From an uncultured Prevotella sp. (GTDB lineage Bacteria; Bacteroidota; Bacteroidia; Bacteroidales; Bacteroidaceae): a stretch of DNA of 64,000 bases. The notes beneath the pieces are model-generated. The model was not told where the DNA came from, ran no database searches, and worked only from the letters and a program-made list of their open reading frames with translations. Each line of letters opens with the position of its first letter. The first letter of the stretch is position 1. Positions 19,533 through 27,357 of the stretch are shown piece by piece. Position numbers and translations under genes: made by a program. The stretch is taken from NCBI GenBank assembly GCA_934272845.1, contig CAKQSF010000003.1, positions 1 to 64,000 on the forward strand, written 5' to 3'.

Positions 19533-22500
19533 TTACTTCACAAGTACTGCCTTGCTTACGGTCTTTCCGTCAGCGGTAGTCATCTTAATAATGTTCACAC
19601 CCTTTGTCAGTTTGTTCTGTTTCATACCGTCAATGCTGTATATTTCGCTTGCTACGGTGTTGCCCTTCGCTTCGTTTACAGTCTCAACGCCTGTTCCCTT
19701 ACCGAGGTACTCCAGTGTCCAGTTATCAAGGATAATCCAGTCATCGCCAGTATTCTCAAACTTACATACACCAATGGTGAGTTTGCCACCCTTGACGTCT
19801 ACTGTTACCTCGTTGAGATAGTAACCATTGTCGAACCACTTGCCAGCACTTACCATGTCGTTAGGCACATTCTTGCCGTCGATACTTGTCTGGCCAGAGA
19901 TGCCTGCATTCTCGTAAGCACCTGAACTGATGAAGGCTATTGAACTCTTTACCATATCCTCATCGCCAGACTGTGCATAGAGATATGCGTTGTTCTCCGC
20001 ATTATTGTCTGCGCTCCATACCTTATAGTCGTTTGAGGTATTACCGTGACGTGAGAAGCAGTTTACTGTTACCTTATACTTACCGTCAGGCAATCCGTAG
20101 ATGGTCTGGTTAACGTCAAACACCTTGTGATACTCCACGAGGAGTGCATTCTGCTGATATGCGCTGTTACCGAAACTGTGAGTGTCGCCTGTTTCGTTCC
20201 AACCATTGAAACTGTTTACGCCCTCGCCATCGTTGTCATATCCTGGGTTGATGATAACTGAAGTATAGTCTGTTATCTCAGGGTCGGTAGGCATACGCAG
20301 TTTTGTTGTAGCCTCACTAATCTTCACAATGTAGTCAGCAGCCTCTGCCGTCTTGATGTCCTTAGCAGTGAGGCGTCCTGCTATCTCGGTGTTGAGTGCA
20401 GTAGCAGCAGTTACAGCCTCTGGCGTAGCAGCCTCCTGGAAGAGATCTATAGTATTCTTGAGTGCCTCGTTCTGTGTAGCGAGTTTACTGATAGCCTCAG
20501 CAGAAGTGGTGAGTGACTCTTGGTCTGCGATAAGAGCGCAGAGAGACTTAAACATTGCCTCGCCATCTGTTCCTGCTACGTTTTCGTTTGCTGTTGCTAT
20601 AGCGTCGTTAGCGTTTGCCACTTCCTCTACTCCGTATGTAGTACCATTGTTAAGGAGTTCCTGTACCTCAGCAATCTTCGCTGTAAGCAGTGGCTTTACT
20701 GCCTCTACCTCTGTACCTTCATATACTACATTGAAGTTGTCCCATATAGCCCATGAAGAGCCTTCGTTAGTAGAACCCTTTACGCCAATGCGAAGCACGT
20801 CGTCTGCATTTGCCACTACGCCGTAGGTTGTTGCTGCATAACGGCCAGCCTTAAATGCTACGCCAGCGTCGGTCATGTTGTTTGGATACCAGTAAAGTTC
20901 GTCTGCGTCCTTTATCGCATTACCCTCGGTATAGTCAGTGCCTACGGCTACTTTCTCATCATATACATTCTTGAACAACGCAGAGTTGCCATTGACATAT
21001 ACCTTAACTCTATCTTGGTACTTGGCAGCAGTGCCGTCAGCATAGTATGTCAATGAAGAGGTGCCATTGCCGTAACGGTAGAATCCGTTTACCTTTACGG
21101 TGTAGAGACCTATAGGCATATTCTGCAATGTCTGATAAACATCAAACTTAGAACTGTTTGAACCCTCTATGCAGTGGTTCTTGTCGCTACCACCATAGTT
21201 AACGTTGCTTCCTTCTACAGTCCAGCCCTTGCCGTCACCGCTTGTTACCTCAAAGTCAGCGTTAACAAGATACTTGTCTGTGATGTTGGCACCAGGTGTT
21301 ACACCGCCCTTGAGTGCTTCTTTGTACATATTATCAAGTTTCGCTATTTCAGTGCGAAGTCCGTCATTGTCCAGTTCGCCATTAGCGAGATTGTCGTTAG
21401 CCTCCTCAAGGTACTCTTCCAGAGCGTCAGCGGCGTCAGTCCATACCACATGGTCTTGGTCGTCAATAACTTCCTTCTGTGCCTTATTGATAGCCTTCTG
21501 GTAGTCGCTCCACAATGAGATGTTCACATTGAGACTGTCGGCAGCCTCCTTGAGAGGGTTATAAACGGCGAGTACCTCTTCTTCTGTTGCAACGTCGTCA
21601 TACTTAGCGATGGCAGCCTCACGGAGTGCATTATAGTCGTTCAGCATTGACACGGTGTAGTACATATCCTTTGATGGGTTGCTGTAGTCAGGAGTGCTCT
21701 CCACAAGAGTCTTCAACCAGTCACCGTAAGTAAGGATGTATGTTACCTGTACGGTAGCACTCTTCTCACCATATTTGAATATAACGTTGAACGTAATCTT
21801 GTCGCCAGCCGCTACCTTGTCGCCAGTGCTCTGCGTTGTAGGCATCTGACCGATACCTATGCGTCCTGCAGGGTCATACACGAAATAGAAACTTGCCTGA
21901 CTGCCCCAGCCACAACGCTGTCCTTTCTTGTTCATCCAGTAACCGATGAAACTGCCTTCGCCAGCATCGGCTGTAGCGGTGTAGAGATTGCCAGAGTTGT
22001 CATACACACTCATTGTCACCTTTGAGTCAGAAGCGTTCTTGTTATAACCTGCTATAAACTCATCGAGTGATATTCCGAGTACCTTGGCTATAGCCTCGTT
22101 GTCTATATTAAAATATGAGCATGCGAAACTGGTGTGTCCAGGTCCTTGTTTAAACTCATAACTGCCAGCACCCGTTACACTACCCGTGAAGGCGTCCGTA
22201 GCCTGCTTGATGTTGTTGGTAGCAAGGAGCCATGCGTCTTCATTCTCCTCTACGGTAGCGTTTATCGCTTCCTGCAATGCTGTGCGTGATGCTGCTGGTA
22301 CCGCACTGTAGTCTGGGTTAGCGAGTGCAGCCTCTGCTTCTGTCTTGGCTTTCTCGTAAGATACTTTGTAAGAGGTGAGGTAATTGATTTCTACTACTGC
22401 CTCATTGCCGTTATACTGATACACGGCATGGAACGTTACGGTAGAACCTGGTTCACAATGCTTCTTGCTTCCTTCTGACGTAGGCATCTGTCCTACACCG

Positions 22501-22871
22501 ATACGTCCGGCAGGGTCATAGACATAGAAGATGTTGCCGTTTGCCCATACATCCTGCACACCTGTGCTGTTGAGCCAATAGCCACTGAAGCCGTCGGCAC
22601 CAGCATTGGTAGTTGTCGTCACTGTGCCATCAGAGGTATAGGTACCCACCTTGATGGTTCCTGACTGGCTGTAGCCCGCGAAGTCAGCGGCGCTGAGTCC
22701 AAGGGCGTTCGCCACTGGCGTTGTGTCAATAGTGTAATACGTGCAGGCGTAACTGCCATGCAACGGTGTGTCTTCAAGTGTCACAGTAGCCACGTTGGCT
22801 GCGTCTGCTGGCATATATGCCATTGCTGACAAGAGACACGTAAAAACTGAAAGTAGTCGATTTCGTTTCAT
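19533..22871 (-). CDS. Large secreted DUF4859-like multidomain protein, no catalytic domain seen
   Basis: The 1112-residue protein has a signal peptide (about 1-24). Two DUF4859-like domains follow at about 26-168 and 236-382, each with an ALG[L/I]S helix, GYW[L/M]N and YDPAGRIG[V/I]GQMP. Next are FIVAR-like helical segments (about 170-230 and 390-520). Two jelly-roll, carbohydrate-binding-like regions follow at about 540-720 and 870-1060 (with WAIWDNF and DDWIILDNW motifs). A short T9SS-like tail ends it (YSIDGMKQNKLTKGVNI). I see no glycosidase motif. As the first gene after the operator at 23042, it should be the most strongly transcribed gene of the SusCD operon. It is probably a surface glycan-binding or adhesion protein, by inference from domain types. 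Confidence 0.72.
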   Translation of the reverse strand: MKRNRLLSVFTCLLSAMAYMPADAANVATVTLEDTPLHGSYACTYYTIDTTPVANALGLSAADFAGYSQSGTIKVGTYTSDGTVTTTTNAGADGFSGYWLNSTGVQDVWANGNIFYVYDPAGRIGVGQMPTSEGSKKHCEPGSTVTFHAVYQYNGNEAVVEINYLTSYKVSYEKAKTEAEAALANPDYSAVPAASRTALQEAINATVEENEDAWLLATNNIKQATDAFTGSVTGAGSYEFKQGPGHTSFACSYFNIDNEAIAKVLGISLDEFIAGYNKNASDSKVTMSVYDNSGNLYTATADAGEGSFIGYWMNKKGQRCGWGSQASFYFVYDPAGRIGIGQMPTTQSTGDKVAAGDKITFNVIFKYGEKSATVQVTYILTYGDWLKTLVESTPDYSNPSKDMYYTVSMLNDYNALREAAIAKYDDVATEEEVLAVYNPLKEAADSLNVNISLWSDYQKAINKAQKEVIDDQDHVVWTDAADALEEYLEEANDNLANGELDNDGLRTEIAKLDNMYKEALKGGVTPGANITDKYLVNADFEVTSGDGKGWTVEGSNVNYGGSDKNHCIEGSNSSKFDVYQTLQNMPIGLYTVKVNGFYRYGNGTSSLTYYADGTAAKYQDRVKVYVNGNSALFKNVYDEKVAVGTDYTEGNAIKDADELYWYPNNMTDAGVAFKAGRYAATTYGVVANADDVLRIGVKGSTNEGSSWAIWDNFNVVYEGTEVEAVKPLLTAKIAEVQELLNNGTTYGVEEVANANDAIATANENVAGTDGEAMFKSLCALIADQESLTTSAEAISKLATQNEALKNTIDLFQEAATPEAVTAATALNTEIAGRLTAKDIKTAEAADYIVKISEATTKLRMPTDPEITDYTSVIINPGYDNDGEGVNSFNGWNETGDTHSFGNSAYQQNALLVEYHKVFDVNQTIYGLPDGKYKVTVNCFSRHGNTSNDYKVWSADNNAENNAYLYAQSGDEDMVKSSIAFISSGAYENAGISGQTSIDGKNVPNDMVSAGKWFDNGYYLNEVTVDVKGGKLTIGVCKFENTGDDWIILDNWTLEYLGKGTGVETVNEAKGNTVASEIYSIDGMKQNKLTKGVNIIKMTTADGKTVSKAVLVK

Positions 22872-22990
22872 ACTTCTTTCTTTTTTTGAGGTTAATAAAT
22901 TCTTTTATGCGAGTTTTAGTTCTTAAAATCGTCGTAGAATATTGTTGTCGGTTTTATCTAGTTCGCAATCGTTTGTTTGATTGTCTGGTG

Positions 22991-23021
22991 CAAAATTAAA
23001 TTCTTTTCAAATATGTTCAAA
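22991..23021 (-). promoter_or_regulatory. Promoter of the DUF4859/FAS1/SusCD operon
   Basis: On the minus strand a perfect -33 TTTG (23018-23021), a 19-base spacer and a perfect -7 TAATTTTG (22991-22998) match the Bacteroidetes vegetative promoter. The leader is about 115 bases. The operator palindrome begins 43 bases upstream of the -7 box. Confidence 0.8.
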
Positions 23022-23041
23022 AATATTATTATTCAAAGGGA

Positions 23042-23084
23042 GGGTGAATATTGCGCACCACGTATTTTGAACAAAAAACCCCCA
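23042..23084 (-). promoter_or_regulatory. PUL operator palindrome, copy E (most diverged)
   Basis: Aligned with the 18-7-18 geometry, the left arm GGGTGAATATTGCGCACC matches the consensus at 11 of 18 positions. The right arm TTGAACAAAAAACCCCCA matches at 14 of 18. The TTGAAC core is perfect and the position is 43 bases upstream of the -7 box. Unlike the other copies it is hundreds of bases away from the previous stop codon, so a terminator role does not explain it. Confidence 0.6.
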
Positions 23085-23230
23085 TTTCATGGTAAATTCC
23101 GCATTATTACGTTTTTGCCCATTTTATCGGCTTTCCATAATTTACCATTTTCGCAAACAAGGGGTATAAGAATCATTATTGTGCTATATTTCAACCAGTT
23201 AGTGTCAAAAACCAAGTAGTTCATTGACAT

Positions 23231-23314
23231 TACATTGTAATTAGGGCTTATTTACCTTGCTATTTGGGCCTGATTACAATGTAAAAAAGGCTTAATCACA
23301 ACGTAATCAAGCCC
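23231..23314. repeat. GGGCCTGATTAC-type palindromic intergenic repeat, copy 1
   Basis: This stretch combines tacattgtaattagggc, ttgggcctgattacaatgtaa and ggcttaatcac..gtaatcaagccc. The same words occur at 45917-46008 and 62519-62597, always between genes. Here part of the repeat forms a terminator. Confidence 0.6.
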
Positions 23315-23318
23315 TTTT
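23283..23318 (-). terminator. Intrinsic terminator of the 27198-23369 transcription unit
   Basis: On the minus strand AAAAGGGCTTGATTAC and GTGATTAAGCC pair around a GTT loop and are followed by six T. The element lies about 50 bases after the stop of the 52-residue peptide gene. It is made from a copy of the GGGCCTGATTAC-type repeat and may also work from the plus strand. Confidence 0.7.
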
Positions 23319-23368
23319 CGTGTTATTTCCTTAATTTACCATTTTTCCTATTGCGGAAAACCCATTCA

Positions 23369-23527
23369 TTAATACTCTTCGTCATCGTCAATGAAATCGA
23401 CATTATTGAAGCGTGAACGTGATGATTCGTTGCGCTCATCCTCGTATATTCTGGTAGATGCTGTAAGCAATGTTGCATTGTTCACACTTACTACCTGTAT
23501 GTTTGGAGTTACATATTGCTTTTTCAT
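23369..23527 (-). CDS. 52-residue small peptide, unknown function
   Basis: A small frame of 52 codons begins MKKQYVTPNIQVVSVNNATL, continues LLTASTRIYEDERNE and ends in the acidic tail DFIDDDEEY. The pattern MKKxYxxPxxxVVxxxxxxLL is one I know from many unannotated small proteins of Prevotella and Bacteroides. It starts 28 bases after the stop of the DUF4859-like gene, so it is likely in the same transcript, and it is followed by a good terminator. No signal peptide or membrane segment is clear. The function is unknown. Confidence 0.65.
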   Translation of the reverse strand: MKKQYVTPNIQVVSVNNATLLTASTRIYEDERNESSRSRFNNVDFIDDDEEY

Positions 23528-23555
23528 AATGCTATATATTTTTTAGGAATATTAT

Positions 23556-25127
23556 TTATTTGATATACACTTTACCGTTGCTGATGACGAGTCCCTTCGC
23601 ATTCTTTCCTACACGCTGACCTGCTACGTTGTAGAGTGCGCCATCGTTTACCGCCTCTGCGGTCTTAACCGTCTTTACAGCGGTGGCGTTATTCATATCA
23701 ATAACATAAGACTTGGCTGCCGAAGCGTTAGCAGCGTCAACGAGAATGTATGCCTTGTTTGCCTTGATGTTGGTTTCATCTGCAGGCTGACGGAAACCAG
23801 TCACACCGTTCTTGATGCCAAACTCTAAGACTTTCTTGCCTTCGCTCTGCAGAAGTGAAGCCTTCGTATCGGCTATAACGCCAAGCAGTTCGCTTGTCGC
23901 TGTTCCGCCTGTTGTCTTGTTAAAGGTATACTCACCAGCAGCGGTAGCCTTTACGAGCACAGCAGTCTTTGCTGGTATGATGCCGTCTTCTATCTTTGTG
24001 AGTACCACCTTTGAGTTTGCGTTGTCCACTGTTCCTGTGTATGCCTCTATACCTTCAGGAATAGTGGTGGCGAAATCGAGACAGAGACTATAAAAGTCTG
24101 TATCTGCTGCGGTCAATACATAGTTCTGGTCTGTGACGTTATAGTAAATGTTTACTGACGCATATTTGCCATTGTTCTTATTATAGAACAGGACAGGGAA
24201 GTATATCTTGTCACCTGCAGCAACCTTGTTTGCCTTATTCTGAGTGGTAGGCATCTGCGCTATACCGATGCGTCCAGCAGGGTCATATACGAAGAATACG
24301 GAGGGATTGTCATCCCACTTACATCTGTGACCGCCTTTGTTTAACCATGAACCATTAAAATCACCGCTTTTTGCATAACTACTATAGTTACTCAATGATG
24401 CAACAAACTTTCCTTTTGAGTCGTAGTTATCATACAGTCCAACGGTCACCGTTCCTGTATTGCCTTTTACGTAGGCTGTAGACAGTTCTTCTTCTGTCAG
24501 TCCTAACGCCTCAGCAAGTTGGGCGTTGTCGATATTCACGTAAGAGCAATCGAAGGTAGTGTTGCCGTAAGGCAGACTAACGCTGTAGTCACCAGCCTGT
24601 GTCACGTCTGTAAGGCTCTCCACCTTATAGGCTATATTGACGTCAACAGTCTTGTCAGCGTATTTTACTACATACTTACTGTTAAACGCCTTGGGCACTG
24701 CCTTGATAACATCAGGGTTCTGACCATAGCCTAACTGAAAGTCCTGATAGTTCACTACATGATAGAAGCCGCCTGCATTACTGTTTGAAGCGGTAGAATA
24801 GCCATTTGCGTCATGCCAGTCACCCCAATAGTCTTTATAAGCAGCATACTTAGAATTTGGTGCTACCTCTGTGCCATCAGACTTTACTGAGTACACAATG
24901 ACGTCCTTTCCTGCTTTTTCTGTCAATTCGCTCTCGGTGAGTCCCAGCCCTTTTGCTATCTGAGCCTTGTCAAGGTTGAAGAAAGTAGCACCCCAATTAC
25001 CATTACCATTTACGGCTCCGATGAAGGTCTGGTAGACCGTTGCATCTGCGGCATTTGCCATTGTCCCTGTTCCTAAGAACAGCATAGCAAGCCCTAAGAA
25101 CAAAGAGGTGTGTTTTGTTTTGGTCAT
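23556..25127 (-). CDS. Secreted protein with two DUF4859-like domains
   Basis: The 523-residue protein has a signal peptide (about 1-26). Two DUF4859-like domains cover about 30-170 (GATFFNLDKAQIAKGLGL, GQNP) and 180-335 (YVNIDNAQLAEALGL, GSWLNKGGHRCKWDD, YDPAGRIGIAQMP). A beta-rich region (about 340-470) typical of Prevotella secreted proteins follows (IPAKTAVLVKATAAGEYTF). The tail (YNVAGQRVGKNAKGLVI, ending YIK) resembles a T9SS-type sorting segment. No enzyme motif is visible. It follows the GH127-type gene by 85 bases with a stem-loop between. It is likely a surface or secreted glycan-binding protein, by inference. Confidence 0.72.
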   Translation of the reverse strand: MTKTKHTSLFLGLAMLFLGTGTMANAADATVYQTFIGAVNGNGNWGATFFNLDKAQIAKGLGLTESELTEKAGKDVIVYSVKSDGTEVAPNSKYAAYKDYWGDWHDANGYSTASNSNAGGFYHVVNYQDFQLGYGQNPDVIKAVPKAFNSKYVVKYADKTVDVNIAYKVESLTDVTQAGDYSVSLPYGNTTFDCSYVNIDNAQLAEALGLTEEELSTAYVKGNTGTVTVGLYDNYDSKGKFVASLSNYSSYAKSGDFNGSWLNKGGHRCKWDDNPSVFFVYDPAGRIGIAQMPTTQNKANKVAAGDKIYFPVLFYNKNNGKYASVNIYYNVTDQNYVLTAADTDFYSLCLDFATTIPEGIEAYTGTVDNANSKVVLTKIEDGIIPAKTAVLVKATAAGEYTFNKTTGGTATSELLGVIADTKASLLQSEGKKVLEFGIKNGVTGFRQPADETNIKANKAYILVDAANASAAKSYVIDMNNATAVKTVKTAEAVNDGALYNVAGQRVGKNAKGLVISNGKVYIK

Positions 25128-25176
25128 AATCTGTTTTGTTTTAGTTAAGTGATTAATTTATAGATTGTCAGTTATG

Positions 25177-25202
25177 CTCTCACCCCGATGAGGGGGTGAG
25201 AG
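25177..25202 (-). other. Intercistronic stem-loop without T-run
   Basis: CTCTCACCCC pairs with GGGGTGAGAG around a short GATGAG loop, in the gap between the GH127-type gene and the DUF4859-like gene. No T-run follows on the minus strand. A role in mRNA stability or partial attenuation is more likely than full termination. Confidence 0.5.
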
Positions 25203-25212
25203 TCATGTTTGT

Positions 25213-27198
25213 TTATTTCTTTGAGAGCCAGATGGCGTAAGAATAGGCGTTTGCCCATCCCGCTACCTTCTCTTCACCATTGCGCCACCACTGACCGATG
25301 GTGCAGAATGGCGTCAAGGTAACTTTTACAGAGCGTCCCATGTAGACTGCATCGGCTTGGTAACAAGGACCGAGTAGCGATGCTGACGGTGCGTCAACAG
25401 GCGTTGGGAGTTTGGATACATCGAAAGCCATGTTGCTCTTTATGTCCACATCGTCATTGCCTATCTGTGGGTTCCACACCATATCAACGCAGTATACCAC
25501 TGGTCCACGCATGAAGGCGTAAGGGACATTGTTCGTAGGACGTTCACGATACATTATCTCGCCGTCCTGAAGATAATACTTCTCGTAGTCGGCATGGTGC
25601 TCACGTCTTACCCACTGCAACTTCATAGGGAGGTTGACCGCTATCTTGTCGCCCGCCTTCCACGTGCGTTTCAGGGTTACATATGTTCCAGTCTTTACGC
25701 CCTGTACTGCTGTTCCGTTGACGGTCACCGATGGATTCTCGCACCATGAAGGTATGCGTATGTTCAAGGTCTTGCCCTTGCACTTGTTCACCGTTATCTC
25801 TACAGTCTCGCCTGTGGGGTAGTTACCGCCAACGGTAAAGTCTACATCTGCATCCTTATAACCTGAAGGAAGAAGTTGATTGATGTAGAAGTCCTTGCCC
25901 TTCTGCGCATAGAAGAAGGTTGGAAGCATTGAGATGATGCGGTGTCCGCTGGCTGTACAGCAGTCAGGGCCATGGAAATATCCGTTTGGCTTGGTGCCAT
26001 TAGGGGCTGTATGGTAACGACAAGTGCCGGTGAGAGCGTCTTGTGCGGCAAAGACATGGTTGAGCATGAGTTTCTCTATGGCGTCGGCATACTTGGTGTC
26101 GCCAGTGAGTTGCAGCAGCATTTGCGTGAGTTGCATCCACGACATGGTGGCACACGTCTCAATGATGTTTCCTGACAGAGGCTTGATGTACCCTTTCTCA
26201 TAGTGTTCTGCCACGCTGACTCCACCCGTGATGTACATCTGACGGTCGTGTATGTAGTTCCATGCACCCTGCACCTTATTGAGCAATGACTTGTCGCCTG
26301 TTATCTGATAGAGACGCAGGAAGCCCATAAAGTTCATCTGGAAGGTGTGAGCATGAACGTAAGGCTGCACAGCCGAAATCTCCATCTTGCCATCAGCAAC
26401 GCTGTCAAGGCGTGAGAAGGCTTCCCAACCACTCCATTTGTCTATATTGCCTATTACCCATTTAGACCAGTCAAGGTACTTCTTGTCATTGGTAATGGTA
26501 TAGAGACGCAGCATAGGATCGCACAACAGTGTGCCTTCCCAGGAGTAATGCACGGAGTGACCGGCAAAGTCGGAGTGACCACTTACTACCTTTCCTTTGT
26601 TCTCTGGAGCACGAAGGTTGGATGGCCAGAACTCTAATTTGCCTGGTCCGAAGTAATGAAGGAAGTAATCGGCGAGTTTCTTCACTGACTCCAACGGACG
26701 CTTGTCGCCCGTCTCTTCATAGACTGTCTCCAACGCATGGAACACGAAGTAGAGTTCGTATGGGTCCATGCCGCGGATAGGACGCTTGGCTGAGCGGAAA
26801 CTCTTGGCTGTTGCACCGAGGTAGCCCTCAGATTCCTGCGAGTCAATGATGCGGTTTAGTACCTTTTCTGCCTTGGCAAGCAACTCTTTGTCGCCGCTCT
26901 GTATGGCTGAAAGGTACGCTGACTCTACCCACTTGCCGTGTTGCTCTGCTCGAGTCCAGTCCCATGAGGTCTGCTGTCGCTCCGTGATGAAATCTACATA
27001 TTTGTCTATAGGGAAGTTCTTGAGATATACGTCACGGTTCAGTTTCATGTGCTCTCCAAAGAAGCCTTGCACGTTCTCTACATTAGATACACGCACGGCA
27101 TCTTCTATCATTCCCACCTTGTTGGCAGAACGCTTGGCTGCGAGTAACGACAAAGGCAGAAGCAAGGCTATGGCTGCGCTGTAATACTTTTTATTCAT
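25213..27198 (-). CDS. GH127-superfamily (DUF1680) glycoside hydrolase, secreted
   Basis: The 661-residue protein has a signal peptide (about 1-21) and an (alpha/alpha)6-barrel module. It keeps the superfamily metal/catalytic set in another sequence context: Glu331, Glu347 and Cys349 (in IIETC), and Cys413-Cys414 (in GPDCCTASGHR). The 16-residue Glu spacing is kept. It is clearly more distant from the other two GH127 enzymes here than those are from each other. It may therefore belong to a different subgroup or sister family (GH127 against GH146-type) and cleave another beta-L-arabinofuranosyl linkage. There is no accessory domain or sorting tail. It is the first gene of a unit led by the operator at 27283. 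Confidence 0.82.
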   Translation of the reverse strand: MNKKYYSAAIALLLPLSLLAAKRSANKVGMIEDAVRVSNVENVQGFFGEHMKLNRDVYLKNFPIDKYVDFITERQQTSWDWTRAEQHGKWVESAYLSAIQSGDKELLAKAEKVLNRIIDSQESEGYLGATAKSFRSAKRPIRGMDPYELYFVFHALETVYEETGDKRPLESVKKLADYFLHYFGPGKLEFWPSNLRAPENKGKVVSGHSDFAGHSVHYSWEGTLLCDPMLRLYTITNDKKYLDWSKWVIGNIDKWSGWEAFSRLDSVADGKMEISAVQPYVHAHTFQMNFMGFLRLYQITGDKSLLNKVQGAWNYIHDRQMYITGGVSVAEHYEKGYIKPLSGNIIETCATMSWMQLTQMLLQLTGDTKYADAIEKLMLNHVFAAQDALTGTCRYHTAPNGTKPNGYFHGPDCCTASGHRIISMLPTFFYAQKGKDFYINQLLPSGYKDADVDFTVGGNYPTGETVEITVNKCKGKTLNIRIPSWCENPSVTVNGTAVQGVKTGTYVTLKRTWKAGDKIAVNLPMKLQWVRREHHADYEKYYLQDGEIMYRERPTNNVPYAFMRGPVVYCVDMVWNPQIGNDDVDIKSNMAFDVSKLPTPVDAPSASLLGPCYQADAVYMGRSVKVTLTPFCTIGQWWRNGEEKVAGWANAYSYAIWLSKK

Positions 27199-27230
27199 CT
27201 GTTAATTTGTCTGTTTTAGGTTTAACAATG

Positions 27231-27238
27231 CAAAAGTA
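27231..27238 (-). promoter_or_regulatory. -7 box of the GH127/DUF4859 unit
   Basis: TACTTTTG on the minus strand matches TAnnTTTG and lies 33 bases upstream of the start codon. No convincing -33 element is seen at the usual 19-20 base distance, which fits an activator-dependent promoter. The operator starts 44 bases upstream. Confidence 0.55.
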
Positions 27239-27282
27239 GTATAAATTCAGGTTATATTCATTATCAACTCTTTTCATATAAA

Positions 27283-27325
27283 AGGTGGTAATTGTTCAAC
27301 AACGTTTTTGAACAAATTACCACCT
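27283..27325 (-). promoter_or_regulatory. PUL operator palindrome, copy C
   Basis: The arms are AGGTGGTAATTGTTCAAC (27283-27300) and TTGAACAAATTACCACCT (27308-27325), matching the consensus at 15 and 16 of 18 positions with the same 7-base spacer. The changes in the two arms are mostly compensatory, so the palindrome is kept. It lies 32 bases behind the stop codon of the preceding gene and is followed by TTTTAT on the minus strand, so the transcript could also form a terminator. Confidence 0.8.
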
Positions 27326-27357
27326 TAAACGTCTATAGAAACCCACTGTTGGTGGTA

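Larger units (their letters stand above)
22872..23368 (-). other. Intergenic region between two PUL transcription units
   Basis: From the first gene of the SusCD operon outward, the region holds a leader of about 115 bases, the promoter at 22991-23021, the operator at 23042-23084 and a stretch with short AATTTACC/GGTAAATT repeats (23091-23155). A terminator-forming palindromic repeat (23231-23318) lies behind the small peptide gene. No further gene is supported. Confidence 0.6.

Noticed and set aside
27258..27262. -33 element for the GH127-type unit at 27198
   Set aside because: The bases at the proper distance (AATG/ATGA) do not resemble TTTG, so only the -7 box was reported.
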